Assembly (NCBI RefSeq): GCF_017875645.1
Contig: NZ_JAGGMR010000001.1
Coordinates: 5,146,001-5,210,000 of the forward strand
Length of the DNA stretch: 64,000 nucleotides
Reading direction: 5' to 3'
Source of the DNA: Nocardia goodfellowii
Lineage (GTDB): Bacteria; Actinomycetota; Actinomycetes; Mycobacteriales; Mycobacteriaceae
Shown one piece after another: positions 49,982 through 57,872 of this stretch. The first letter of the stretch is position 1. Each line of letters starts with the position of its first letter. The notes below the pieces were generated by a model. The model was not told where the DNA came from. It saw only the letters and a program-made list of their open reading frames with translations, and did not search any database. Position numbers and translations under genes: made by a program.

Positions 49982-51667
49982 TCAGGGCCGTGGCGCGCTG
50001 AGTTCGCGCAGGGAGGACAGGAACAACTCGTCCATCCGCGGACTCAGGTCGGACAAGGTCGGGGCCCCGGCATAGCCGGCGGAGCCGAAGACCCGCTCGA
50101 GTTCGGCGGTGGCGGTGGTCGAACCGATGGAAAGGCAAAGGCAGGCAACGCCGTCCATGCGAAGTTCCTCGAGGGCCTTGTGCGCGTCGGCTTCGGCATA
50201 TCGTCCTTCGTAACCGTCGTCGTAGGGTATTCCGTCGGAAAGGACCAGCAGCAGCCGGTTCTGAGTGCCGGCCTCGGATTTCAGGATCTCGCCCGCGCCG
50301 CGGATGCCGGCGCCCAGGCGGGTGTAGTCCGACGGTTGCAATTGGTTGAGCCGGGCGCGCCCGATAGCGCCGAAACGCTGGTCGAAGGTCTTGATCGCGG
50401 GTAGGTGGACCGCGTTGCGACCCTGCGACCGGAACGCGTAGACGGCGACGCGGTCGCCGAGTTCCTCGAGCGTGAGCGCCAGGGTCGCGGCCGCGCGCCG
50501 CTGGTGATCGTGGACGGTGTGGCCGTCCGGATCGGTATCGGTGGCCGAACCGGAGGCGTCGAGCAGGATGAGCACGCCGAGATTTCGCGCGAGTTTGCGA
50601 TGTTCCAGATAGACGTTCTCCGGTGGTGAGAACCCGGACCGCAGATCGATGTACAGCGCGATCAGGGCCTCGATATCGAGATCGTCGCCGTCGGGACGGC
50701 CACGTAAAACCTTGGGGCCCAAGCCGACCCGGGCCAGGCGGCGGCGCAGCACATCGTCATGCGGAATACCGGCGGCGGTGATGTCGGCATCGATCGTGAG
50801 CGGAAAGTCGACGACGCGGCACCACTCCGGCCGATATCGGTTGTTGTGCACATCCCACTCCGGATGCAGCGCACCGCCCACCCCCACGGCGGCGCCGGGT
50901 TTACCGTCATCGGTGAACCGGATGTGCGTGGGGAGCGGACGTGCCTCCGGCCCGACCATCCGGGCCCGCCGGACCGAGCGCGTCTGCGCTTCGGCGCCGG
51001 CCGTGCCGTCTCCGGCCGACCGCGAACTGCCGAGCCGTTTGCGGAGTTGGTCCAGCAGGGCCTGCGAACTGAACAGCGGGTTCTCGAACAGTTTGAGGAT
51101 CTTGCTTTCCCCGGATTGCTCGTCGTCGCCGTCGTTTTCGTCCTCGGGCACATCGAGTAGATCGAATTCGAGTCGCAACTCCTGGGCGGTGGCCCGGGAC
51201 CCGGGGCCGGCGACCGGCGCCAGCAACCGGGAGGGCCTGAGGACGCCGAACCACTCGGGCGGGTCGGTGACTTTCGCTCGGCCCCTTGCTGTTTCGAGTG
51301 CTTCCTCGGTGCTCGACGGGCCCGGCCCGGCTTCGGCGAGCAGCGTGGCCGCGAGCGGAATCCGCGGGGCGAGCCCGGCGAGTACGCGGCGTCCTTCCAG
51401 CGCCAAGTACCGCCGGGCGATCGCGGGACGGCCCCGCAGCGGCTTGACCCACTGCTGATCCAGACTGCCCGCACCGAGTAGAGCGCTCTGGACCAGCATT
51501 TCGCGGCGCTGCTCGGCGATCGGCCGGCCCGCCGAGACGAAGACCACCTGCCCGTTCGTATGAGCGGCCTCGCCCGGCCCCGCCTCCGCGACGTCCACCG
51601 AGCGCCCGGCGAGGCAGGTGGCGAGCAGTCGAAAGCGTTCCGGGCCGCTCGGTTCGGCGGCGTTCAT
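49982..51667 (-). CDS. NorD/CbbO-type von Willebrand A protein
   Basis: The 561-residue product carries a C-terminal vWA domain with an intact MIDAS: DASGS at 370-374, Thr449 in DYTR and Asp478 in LSDG. The N-terminal half contains a CbbO/NorD-type helical region and an acidic stretch (PEDENDGDDEQSGE). NorD works with the AAA+ ATPase NorQ to activate nitric oxide reductase, and CbbO with CbbQ activates Rubisco. Here it overlaps the MoxR ATPase gene (ATGA) and follows an AveC-like gene; no norB, norC or Rubisco gene is present. Confidence 0.85.
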   Translation of the reverse strand: MNAAEPSGPERFRLLATCLAGRSVDVAEAGPGEAAHTNGQVVFVSAGRPIAEQRREMLVQSALLGAGSLDQQWVKPLRGRPAIARRYLALEGRRVLAGLAPRIPLAATLLAEAGPGPSSTEEALETARGRAKVTDPPEWFGVLRPSRLLAPVAGPGSRATAQELRLEFDLLDVPEDENDGDDEQSGESKILKLFENPLFSSQALLDQLRKRLGSSRSAGDGTAGAEAQTRSVRRARMVGPEARPLPTHIRFTDDGKPGAAVGVGGALHPEWDVHNNRYRPEWCRVVDFPLTIDADITAAGIPHDDVLRRRLARVGLGPKVLRGRPDGDDLDIEALIALYIDLRSGFSPPENVYLEHRKLARNLGVLILLDASGSATDTDPDGHTVHDHQRRAAATLALTLEELGDRVAVYAFRSQGRNAVHLPAIKTFDQRFGAIGRARLNQLQPSDYTRLGAGIRGAGEILKSEAGTQNRLLLVLSDGIPYDDGYEGRYAEADAHKALEELRMDGVACLCLSIGSTTATAELERVFGSAGYAGAPTLSDLSPRMDELFLSSLRELSAPRP

Positions 51668-52509
51668 GGCTGCGGCAGGACGGCGTCGACCAGTTCACCG
51701 AGGGCGCGCACGACATCCTGATCGTCGGACAGGGATTGGACGACCGCCGACTGCACCGCGTCACGCAGGCTCAGCCCGCCGGCGACGAGGCCGCCGGCCA
51801 GGATCAGCATCCGGGTGGAGGACACTTCACGCAGCGGCGAGCCCTCCAGGTTGCGGATGGCGTTGCCGAGGGTGACCAGCGCACCCGCGGTCGCGGCATC
51901 GATGCCCGCCTCGTGCGCGACGACTTCGGTTTCGATCGCGGCGGAAGGGAAGCCGAGTTCGATGGCGACGAAGCGCTGGCGAGTGGATTCCTTGAGGTTC
52001 TTCAGCACGCTTTGGTAGCCCGGGTTGTAGGAGATCACCAGCTGGAACCCGTCGGCCGCCCGCAGCGTGGTGCCGAGCCGGTCGACCGGAAGTTCACGAC
52101 GATGATCGGCGAGCGGATGGATGACCACGGTGGTGTCCTGGCGCGCCTCCACCACCTCGTCGAGGTAGCAGATGGCGCCCTCGCGCACGGCCCGGGTCAG
52201 CGGACCGTCCACCCATACTGTTTCCCCGCCCTTGAGCAGGAACCGGCCGACGAGATCGGCCGAGGTCATGTCCTCGTGGCCCGCGACGGTGATCAGCTCG
52301 CGGCCGAGCTCGCCGGCCATCGCTTCCACGAAACGCGTCTTGCCGCATCCGGTGGGGCCCTTGAGCAGCACCGGCAGACCGCGGCGGGCGGCCGCGCGGA
52401 AGACCGCTACCTCGTTGCCGACGGCTTTATAGAACGGCTGCGGCGCCGATCCTGCTGCGGCTTTGCCGTTTCCGGCGGGAGCAATGGTGTCGGGTCGACT
52501 GGTCAGCAT
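51664..52509 (-). CDS. MoxR-class AAA+ ATPase, NorQ/CbbQ/GvpN subgroup
   Basis: The 281-residue product has Walker A GPTGCGKT at 51-58, Walker B ICYLDEV at 113-119, the sensor in SYNPGY at 160-165 and an arginine finger in ESTRQRF. The pre-sensor loop VWVDGPLTRAVREG is typical of NorQ/CbbQ. These ATPases form hexamers that remodel a client with the help of a vWA partner, often for metal insertion. It lies one base after the AveC-like gene and overlaps the NorD-like gene, so all three are co-expressed. Confidence 0.9.
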   Translation of the reverse strand: MLTSRPDTIAPAGNGKAAAGSAPQPFYKAVGNEVAVFRAAARRGLPVLLKGPTGCGKTRFVEAMAGELGRELITVAGHEDMTSADLVGRFLLKGGETVWVDGPLTRAVREGAICYLDEVVEARQDTTVVIHPLADHRRELPVDRLGTTLRAADGFQLVISYNPGYQSVLKNLKESTRQRFVAIELGFPSAAIETEVVAHEAGIDAATAGALVTLGNAIRNLEGSPLREVSSTRMLILAGGLVAGGLSLRDAVQSAVVQSLSDDQDVVRALGELVDAVLPQP

Positions 52510-52510
52510 G

Positions 52511-53683
52511 TCAGTTTCCTCTATCGAAGGGAATGACTTCGGGGAGTTCTACGCCCTCCGGCAGCACGAGCTGTCCCTCCGGATTGATGTAGCCGGTGTC
52601 CTTGCCGGGGATCGGCAGAGCGGGATCGGGGCACAGTCGCCCGGTTCCCTCACCGCAGATGCCCATATCGAAATACGAGCGCTTCTGGATGTCGGCCGGC
52701 CAGGGATCGGCGTGCATGGCGAACCACTGCGCGGGGATGTTGTAGCAGACGAAGAAGAAGATGCTGCAGGCCGCGAAGATCGCGAGGAAGCGCGTGCCTT
52801 GCTGGCGCACGAATCCGCCTTGGATCCGCTCGAGTCCGCGTTCGACGAAGGTCCGGCCACGATCGTCGGTGAAGTAGCGCAGCGAGCACAGACCGGCTTG
52901 GACGCCGCCCCACATCAGTCCCTCATAGAGCGGCCACTGGTAGTAGGTGCCGGCATTGATCGACAGTGATTGGATCGCGCCGGGATAGGTGAAGAGCCCC
53001 ATGGGCATCAGGAACAGTCCCTCGATCACGAAATCGAAGAAGAACGTCCAGACGAGCAGGACGCCGATCAGTCCCTTGTTGCTGATGTTCGGCCACTTGG
53101 CTTTTGCTTTGCGCATGATCCAGCAGCCGAGGATCGTGCACAGCAGGATGCCGTAGGAATATCCGGGCGCGTTCATCAGGATGGGTTCGGCCATCATGGC
53201 GCCCGGTTCGCCGAAGGACCGCCAGCCCGGCACGTCGAGTACCCACGAACCCCGGTTGAACATCCAGGTGTTGTAGGTGCTCCAGGTGTTGAAGTAGTTC
53301 AGCAGTGGATCTTGGAAGAACAGCAGGCCGCACGCCACCAAAAGCATGCCGTCGGTGGTGATGCGCCGTTCCCGCCGCCATGGCCTGACGATGAAGTAAT
53401 AGATGCCGACCGGTAGACCGGCCAGGATGACGACGGTCCAGACGACAAGAATTGTTTTCATCAGTGTCGGTGGATCACTCGGGCCGGTGGGCACTCGTTC
53501 GAAATTGGGGCCGGTGATCCAGCGAATCCAGACGTAGAGCTGGAAGGCGAGAATGATTCCGCCGATGACGGCCCAGATCAGTACCGGCTTGCTCTTCGCG
53601 GGTGTCTGGGCGCCGAGCGCGACGGTGTCGCCGAGCGGCTCGGTGATCTGGGTGGCTTTCTTCTTACTCGACAGTTCCGTCAT
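52511..53683 (-). CDS. AveC-like (spirocyclase family) polytopic membrane protein
   Basis: The 390-residue product has six to seven hydrophobic segments (about 33-55, 76-99, 112-130, 176-190, 204-231, 300-318) and matches the AveC family by segments such as FFQDPLLNYFNTWSTYNTWM, WSFFDFVIEG-like FFFDFVIEGLFLMP and YYQWPLYEGLMWGG. AveC makes the spiroketal of avermectin in Streptomyces; most homologues have no known job. Carboxylates Asp125, Asp217, Glu221 and Glu254 lie in or next to membrane segments. ATG 53683 has AAGGAGG upstream. It leads the operon with NorQ and NorD, divergent from a TetR gene. Confidence 0.8.
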   Translation of the reverse strand: MTELSSKKKATQITEPLGDTVALGAQTPAKSKPVLIWAVIGGIILAFQLYVWIRWITGPNFERVPTGPSDPPTLMKTILVVWTVVILAGLPVGIYYFIVRPWRRERRITTDGMLLVACGLLFFQDPLLNYFNTWSTYNTWMFNRGSWVLDVPGWRSFGEPGAMMAEPILMNAPGYSYGILLCTILGCWIMRKAKAKWPNISNKGLIGVLLVWTFFFDFVIEGLFLMPMGLFTYPGAIQSLSINAGTYYQWPLYEGLMWGGVQAGLCSLRYFTDDRGRTFVERGLERIQGGFVRQQGTRFLAIFAACSIFFFVCYNIPAQWFAMHADPWPADIQKRSYFDMGICGEGTGRLCPDPALPIPGKDTGYINPEGQLVLPEGVELPEVIPFDRGN

Positions 53684-53778
53684 GAAACTGCCTCCTTCTG
53701 AATCGATGTCCAGCAGCGCTCGCTCGACCGCTCGGATGCGGGATACGTATCAGCGCTTCGCTGTGCGACGAGGCTAAT

Positions 53779-53831
53779 ATACCAATGGGTATCTGAGATG
53801 CCAATGGGGTTCTAAGATTCTCTGTTAAACT
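53779..53831 (+). promoter_or_regulatory. Tandem operator half-sites and leaderless -10 element for the divergent TetR gene
   Basis: ATACC-AATG-GGTAT (53779-53792) is a perfect short palindrome, and a second, imperfect copy with the same CCAATGGGG core follows at 53801-53809. Then TAAACT (53826-53831) forms a -10 hexamer seven bases before the TetR ATG at 53839, so the transcript probably starts at the ATG. Both aveC-like and tetR promoters can be covered by a repressor bound here. Confidence 0.55.
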
Positions 53832-53838
53832 CGCCGAC

Positions 53839-54465
53839 ATGGTTGAACGGTGGACAGCGGAGCGGCGGCTGGCGCATACTCGATCGCTGCTGCTCGATGC
53901 CGCCGAGGCGGTGTTCGCCGAAAAAGGCTTCACCGCAGCGACTCTCGACGACATCGCGCATACGGCCGGGTATACGAAGGGCGCGATCTACAAGCACTTC
54001 AGCACCAAGGAGGATCTCTTCCTCGCGGTGAGCGACCGGTACTGGCGGCGCTACTTCGACACCTTCGCCGAGTTGCTGTCGGCCGTGCGGCACGTGGGTG
54101 CGCGCGAGCTCGACGAGATCGCTCAGCGCTGGCGTCTGCTCGGCAGCGATCGAGGCGCGGAACAGGCCGCCCTGGGCCACGAGTTCACGCTGTATCTGTT
54201 GCGCAATCCCGAAGTGCGGGAACGTGTGGCACCCAAGCGGCTCGAAGTCGTTGAGGCGCTGGCGGAGTTCATCGTCGAGGGGCTGGGCCGGATCGGCGGC
54301 ACCCTGTTGATCCCGCCGCTGACGTTCGCGCATATGCTCATCGCCACCTGTGACTCCGTGGTACTCGGCAGTCAGCTCAACGACATCGACCTGTTCCGGC
54401 CGGCGCTGGAGATGTATCTGTCGGTCATCAAGCTGCCCGACATGTCTTCCCCGCCGCCCGCGTGA
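53839..54465 (+). CDS. TetR-family regulator divergent from the AveC-like operon
   Basis: The 208-residue product has the [23 protein letters not shown] with [19 protein letters not shown], followed by a helical ligand domain with [15 protein letters not shown] and [13 protein letters not shown]. It lacks a Shine-Dalgarno site, and the -10 element seven bases upstream supports a leaderless message. Its likely target is the AveC-like/NorQ/NorD operon through the tandem repeat at 53779-53809. It converges on the Mce-associated genes. Confidence 0.85.
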   Translation: MVERWTAERRLAHTRSLLLDAAEAVFAEKGFTAATLDDIAHTAGYTKGAIYKHFSTKEDLFLAVSDRYWRRYFDTFAELLSAVRHVGARELDEIAQRWRLLGSDRGAEQAALGHEFTLYLLRNPEVRERVAPKRLEVVEALAEFIVEGLGRIGGTLLIPPLTFAHMLIATCDSVVLGSQLNDIDLFRPALEMYLSVIKLPDMSSPPPA

Positions 54466-54475
54466 GCTCCCTTGG

Positions 54476-55006
54476 TTACACCGGGTCGAACGACGAGATC
54501 AGCCATGACTCTTCAACTTTGGTAAGGGTGACTCGCACGCTGCTGGCCGTCATCGCCGGTTCGGGCCGCTCGGCGCTCGTCGTCGTCTGATTGATGAAAA
54601 CCAGCACCGTCGCGGATTCCGGACGCACTTCCGAGACGGCCGCGCGCACGACCACCGCGCTGGTTTCGACGGATTTCGCTTTGGCGGCGGGGGTGACGAT
54701 CTGGTCGGTGAACTGGCCGTAATAGGTGAGGAAGTCGCCGGTGAGACGGGACTTGGCCGCGGCGAAATCGCGATCGAGCGTGTCGGGCGCGTAGGACAGC
54801 AGCGCCACGGTGCCCTCCTTCGCGGCGGTCAGCGCCGCCTGCGAGGTGGTGTCGCCGGTGCGGCGGTCCGGGAGGTATTGCGACCAGACGAGGGCCGTCG
54901 CGGCCACTACAGCGGCGATGGTCAGTACGGTCAGCGCGAGCGCACCCGGTGCGGCGCGGGAGAAACGGAGGGCGCGGCCGAGCCGCGCGCGGGCTGTGCT
55001 GATCAC
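54476..55006 (-). CDS. Mce-associated membrane protein (mam), second gene
   Basis: The 176-residue product has one N-terminal membrane helix ([20 protein letters not shown]) and an extracytoplasmic domain with [40 protein letters not shown] and the terminal [10 protein letters not shown], as in Mce-associated proteins that stabilise Mce lipid importers. The GTG start at 55006 overlaps the upstream stop (GTGA). Unusually, the mam pair is divergent from the mce operon rather than at its downstream end. Confidence 0.83.
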   Translation of the reverse strand: MISTARARLGRALRFSRAAPGALALTVLTIAAVVAATALVWSQYLPDRRTGDTTSQAALTAAKEGTVALLSYAPDTLDRDFAAAKSRLTGDFLTYYGQFTDQIVTPAAKAKSVETSAVVVRAAVSEVRPESATVLVFINQTTTSAERPEPAMTASSVRVTLTKVEESWLISSFDPV

Positions 55007-55866
55007 GGAACGAACTCGACTTTCGATATCTTGAGCTGACCGTCCACGCGCGACACGGTCACGCTGAGTCGCCAGACTCGCGGCTCCTGTTGCGCGCCTG
55101 CGGCATTGGTTATCCGAGAGGTGGCGGCGACCAGGACCACCGCGGTGTCGTCGGTCATCGACTCCACCGCGCTGGCGTTGACCTTGCCCTCGGTGGTGAC
55201 CTGCGATTGCTGCACGACCTTGGTGAAATCCTCGGCGCGGCCGCGGAAGTCGTCGTGGAACGCGCCGGCCGAATTGTCCAGTACGCGCTGCACGTCTTCC
55301 TTCGCGTGATTGAAATCCAGCGAGGTCAACGCGATGACCCCCTGCCTCGCCGCGGCGGTGAACTCCGCGGCGCGCTGGTCTTTTTCGGCCAACTCGTGGT
55401 GCTGCCACAGCGAGAAGCCGCTCACCCCCGCGGCGGCGGCGATCAGCAGGAGGGCGGCGGTGACAGCGAGCGCTCTGCGCCGTGGCACGGCCGCTATCCG
55501 GCTACGCAGCCGGCGTAGTCGTGACACCGTGCCCGTCGTCGATTCCGTGGCGCTCGTCGTGGATTCCGCAGGGGCCGAGTCGGTTTCGTCTGTCACGACG
55601 TCCGTCGGTGGATGGTCGGCCGTATCCTCGGCGGCCGCCCCGATCTCGGTCGGCTCGTCCGCCGGTCCGGTGGCTTCCGCGTCCACGCTTTCCGCGGCTT
55701 CGGCGCGCTGCCGGAGCAACGTCGCCCGGGTCCGGGCGCGTGCCGCGGCGGCCACGGCCTTGGCTTCCCGCGCGTCGGCCTCCGCCTGTTCCGCGACCGC
55801 TTGTGCCGCTTCGGCGGCCGACCGTAGCGCGCGCACATCGGTATCTGGATCCGCGAGATCCTTCAT
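55003..55866 (-). CDS. Mce-associated membrane protein (mam), first gene
   Basis: The 287-residue product begins with a long Ala/Glu-rich helix (residues 14-58, probable coiled coil), an acidic Ser/Thr-rich linker, one membrane helix ([20 protein letters not shown] near 135-154) and an extracytoplasmic domain with [20 protein letters not shown] and the terminal [10 protein letters not shown]. It is a paralogue of the following protein. The cytoplasmic coiled coil could link the Mce complex to a partner such as the ATPase (inference). The ATG is 345 bases from yrbEA on the opposite strand. Confidence 0.83.
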   Translation of the reverse strand: MKDLADPDTDVRALRSAAEAAQAVAEQAEADAREAKAVAAAARARTRATLLRQRAEAAESVDAEATGPADEPTEIGAAAEDTADHPPTDVVTDETDSAPAESTTSATESTTGTVSRLRRLRSRIAAVPRRRALAVTAALLLIAAAAGVSGFSLWQHHELAEKDQRAAEFTAAARQGVIALTSLDFNHAKEDVQRVLDNSAGAFHDDFRGRAEDFTKVVQQSQVTTEGKVNASAVESMTDDTAVVLVAATSRITNAAGAQQEPRVWRLSVTVSRVDGQLKISKVEFVP

Positions 55867-55888
55867 TGCACTTCCAAATCCATCGCGT

Positions 55889-55908
55889 CGTCATTGGCGA
55901 GAATGACG
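55889..55908 (-). promoter_or_regulatory. Palindrome just upstream of the mam genes
   Basis: CGTCATT-GGCGAG-AATGACG, perfect 7-bp arms six bases apart, lies 23 bases before the ATG at 55866. It fits a repressor operator over the mam promoter. The regulator is unknown. Confidence 0.45.
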
Positions 55909-56109
55909 TTATCACCAGAATCGGCAATAGCAGCTGAAATGGCGCAGAGTGCTGTCATGATGACGGATATACGCAGCGGAAATCAGGTTTCCGCGAACTG
56001 GGGGAGGTGCGGGGCTGGGGTGCGATCTACCCTTCCCGAGGTGGGGTATGCGACGAAAAGCGCTCACCCGCACGCCTTCTGACAAGCTGGCGTTTCTGAC
56101 CGCGTGAGC

Positions 56110-56152
56110 CTCATCGCCATCGCTGATGAGTATTGCATTGTCGTTTACGACA
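56110..56152 (+). promoter_or_regulatory. Two palindromes upstream of the mce operon
   Basis: CTCATC-N9-GATGAG (56110-56130) and TGTCGT-TT-ACGACA (56139-56152) lie 60-100 bases before the yrbEA start. Both are perfect. The second is short and operator-like. They do not match the KstR box TNNAACNNGTTNNA, so this mce operon is probably not under classical KstR control. Confidence 0.45.
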
Positions 56153-56211
56153 TGTAAGATTCGCCAAACTTGAGAATCGCATTTCCAAGCTGAGTGGAAG
56201 ACCGGTGGAAC

Positions 56212-57009
56212 ATGGCGGCCAGAGTGCGGAGCTGGTCTCCGGGGCTGTCCCGGCGCAGTTCGGGAGTGCTGCAAGCGGTCGGGGGACTGTTCGCGATGTC
56301 GGCGGACGCCATGCGGTTCGCCTTCCAGCGCCCGTTCCAGACCCGTGAGTTCCTGGAGCAGTCCTGGTTCATCGTCCGGGTGTCGATGGTGCCGACGCTG
56401 CTGGTGGCGATCCCGTTCACCGTGCTGGTCAGCTTCACGCTGAATATCCTGCTGCGCGAACTCGGCGCGGCCGATCTCAGCGGCGCGGGCGCGGCCTTCG
56501 GCGCGGTGACCCAGGTCGGCCCCATGGTGACCGTGCTGATCGTCGCCGGCTCGGGCGCCACCGCGATGTGCGCGGACCTGGGCTCGCGCACCATCCGCGA
56601 GGAAATCGACGCGATGCAGGTACTGGGTATCAATCCGGTGCAGCGACTCGTCACCCCGCGCATGCTCGCCTCCGGCCTGGTGGCCTTCCTGCTGAACAAT
56701 CTGGTCTGCATCATCGGCATCCTGGGCGGCTACGCCTTCTCCGTCTACGTCCAAGACGTCAACCCCGGCGCCTTCGCCGCCGGCATCACCTTGCTCACCG
56801 GAGTCAGCGAAGTGATCATCTCTTCGATCAAAGCGCTGCTGTTCGGTGTGGTCGCGGGACTGGTGGCCTGTTACCGGGGCCTGATTGTGACGGGCGGCGC
56901 CAAGTCGGTCGGGAACGCCGTCAACGAAACCGTCGTCTACGCGTTCATGTCGCTGTTCGTCATCAACGTCGTCGTCACTGCCATCGGCATCCAGATGACG
57001 GCCAGGTAG
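56212..57009 (+). CDS. yrbEA: YrbE-type permease, first of the Mce importer
   Basis: The 265-residue product has about five to six membrane helices and the YrbE/MlaE signature: TVLIVAGSGATAMCADLGSR with REEIDAMQVLGINPVQRLV, the coupling segment for the ATPase. Two YrbE proteins form the inner-membrane channel of a Mce lipid importer. ATG 56212 was used (GGTGG just upstream); GTG 56194 is an alternative. The operon continues with ten-base or shorter gaps. The MceG-type ATPase is not in the window and is probably encoded elsewhere. Confidence 0.92.
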   Translation: MAARVRSWSPGLSRRSSGVLQAVGGLFAMSADAMRFAFQRPFQTREFLEQSWFIVRVSMVPTLLVAIPFTVLVSFTLNILLRELGAADLSGAGAAFGAVTQVGPMVTVLIVAGSGATAMCADLGSRTIREEIDAMQVLGINPVQRLVTPRMLASGLVAFLLNNLVCIIGILGGYAFSVYVQDVNPGAFAAGITLLTGVSEVIISSIKALLFGVVAGLVACYRGLIVTGGAKSVGNAVNETVVYAFMSLFVINVVVTAIGIQMTAR

Positions 57010-57018
57010 GGGACGGCC

Positions 57019-57864
57019 ATGACGCTCGCAGCCCGATATCCGCGCTCCATCCGCCGCATCCGCCGGCCGATCACCAGCTTGAGCGGCATCGGCGATCACA
57101 CGATCTTCTATGTCAAGGCGCTGACGCGGGCTCCGTTCGCGGCCGTGCACTATCGCCGGGAGACGATTCGGCTGATCGCCGAGATCAGCATGGGCGCAGG
57201 TGCTTTGGCGGTCTTCGGCGGCACGGTCGTCATCGTCGGATTCCTCACCCTGGCGACCGGCGGGACGCTGGCGGTCCAGGGCTACAGCTCGCTGGGCAAT
57301 ATCGGGATCGAGGCGCTCACCGGGTTCCTTTCGGCATTCATCAATGTCCGGATCTCCGCGCCGGTGGTAGCCGGGATCGGTTTGGCGGCCACGTTCGGTG
57401 CCGGAGCCACAGCGCAATTGGGTGCGATGCGGATCAACGAGGAGATCGACGCCCTGGAATCGCTGGCGATCGAACCGATCACCTATCTGGTCGGCACCCG
57501 GATCGTGGCCGGGATGATCGCCATCACGCCGCTGTACGCGCTGGCGGTCGTCGCCTCGTTCATCGCGAGCCGGTTCACCACCGTGTTCCTGCTCGGCCAG
57601 TCCGCCGGGCTGTACGACCACTACTTCTCGACCTTCCTGAATCCGATCGATCTGCTGTGGTCCTTCGCGCAGGCCATGCTCATGGGTCTGGCGATCCTGC
57701 TGATCCACACCTATTTCGGCTTCTTCGCCAGCGGCGGTCCGTCCGGGGTGGGCATCGCGGTGGGCAATGCGGTGCGTACCTCGCTGATCGCGGTCGTGTC
57801 GATCACGCTGCTGGTCTCACTCGCCGTGTACGGCGCCAACGGTAATTTCAATCTGTCCGGCTAG
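57019..57864 (+). CDS. yrbEB: YrbE-type permease, second of the Mce importer
   Basis: The 281-residue product has the same fold as its neighbour, with VVAGIGLAATFGAGATAQLG, REEIDALE-like NEEIDALESLAIEPITYLV and a C-terminal block SGGPSGVGIAVGNAVRTSLI. It pairs with YrbEA in the membrane. Starts ten bases after the yrbEA stop, and mceA begins nine bases after its own stop. Confidence 0.92.
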   Translation: MTLAARYPRSIRRIRRPITSLSGIGDHTIFYVKALTRAPFAAVHYRRETIRLIAEISMGAGALAVFGGTVVIVGFLTLATGGTLAVQGYSSLGNIGIEALTGFLSAFINVRISAPVVAGIGLAATFGAGATAQLGAMRINEEIDALESLAIEPITYLVGTRIVAGMIAITPLYALAVVASFIASRFTTVFLLGQSAGLYDHYFSTFLNPIDLLWSFAQAMLMGLAILLIHTYFGFFASGGPSGVGIAVGNAVRTSLIAVVSITLLVSLAVYGANGNFNLSG

Positions 57865-57872
57865 GGGAGTCC

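Larger units (their letters stand above)
55867..56211. other. 345-bp divergent promoter region between mam genes and mce operon
   Basis: No gene is supported here. It is less GC-rich than the surroundings and contains three palindromes (see the separate entries at 55889 and 56110-56152). It must hold the promoters of both the mce operon and the divergent mam pair. Confidence 0.6.

Noticed and set aside
49982..52509. Assignment of NorQ/NorD as part of a denitrification cluster
   Set aside because: No norB, norC, nirK or nirS gene is nearby; the tightly linked partner is an AveC-like gene.
55912..57708. 598-codon antisense frame over the yrbE genes
   Set aside because: Covers both YrbE genes, has low-complexity Arg/Asp/His composition and no recognisable domain.
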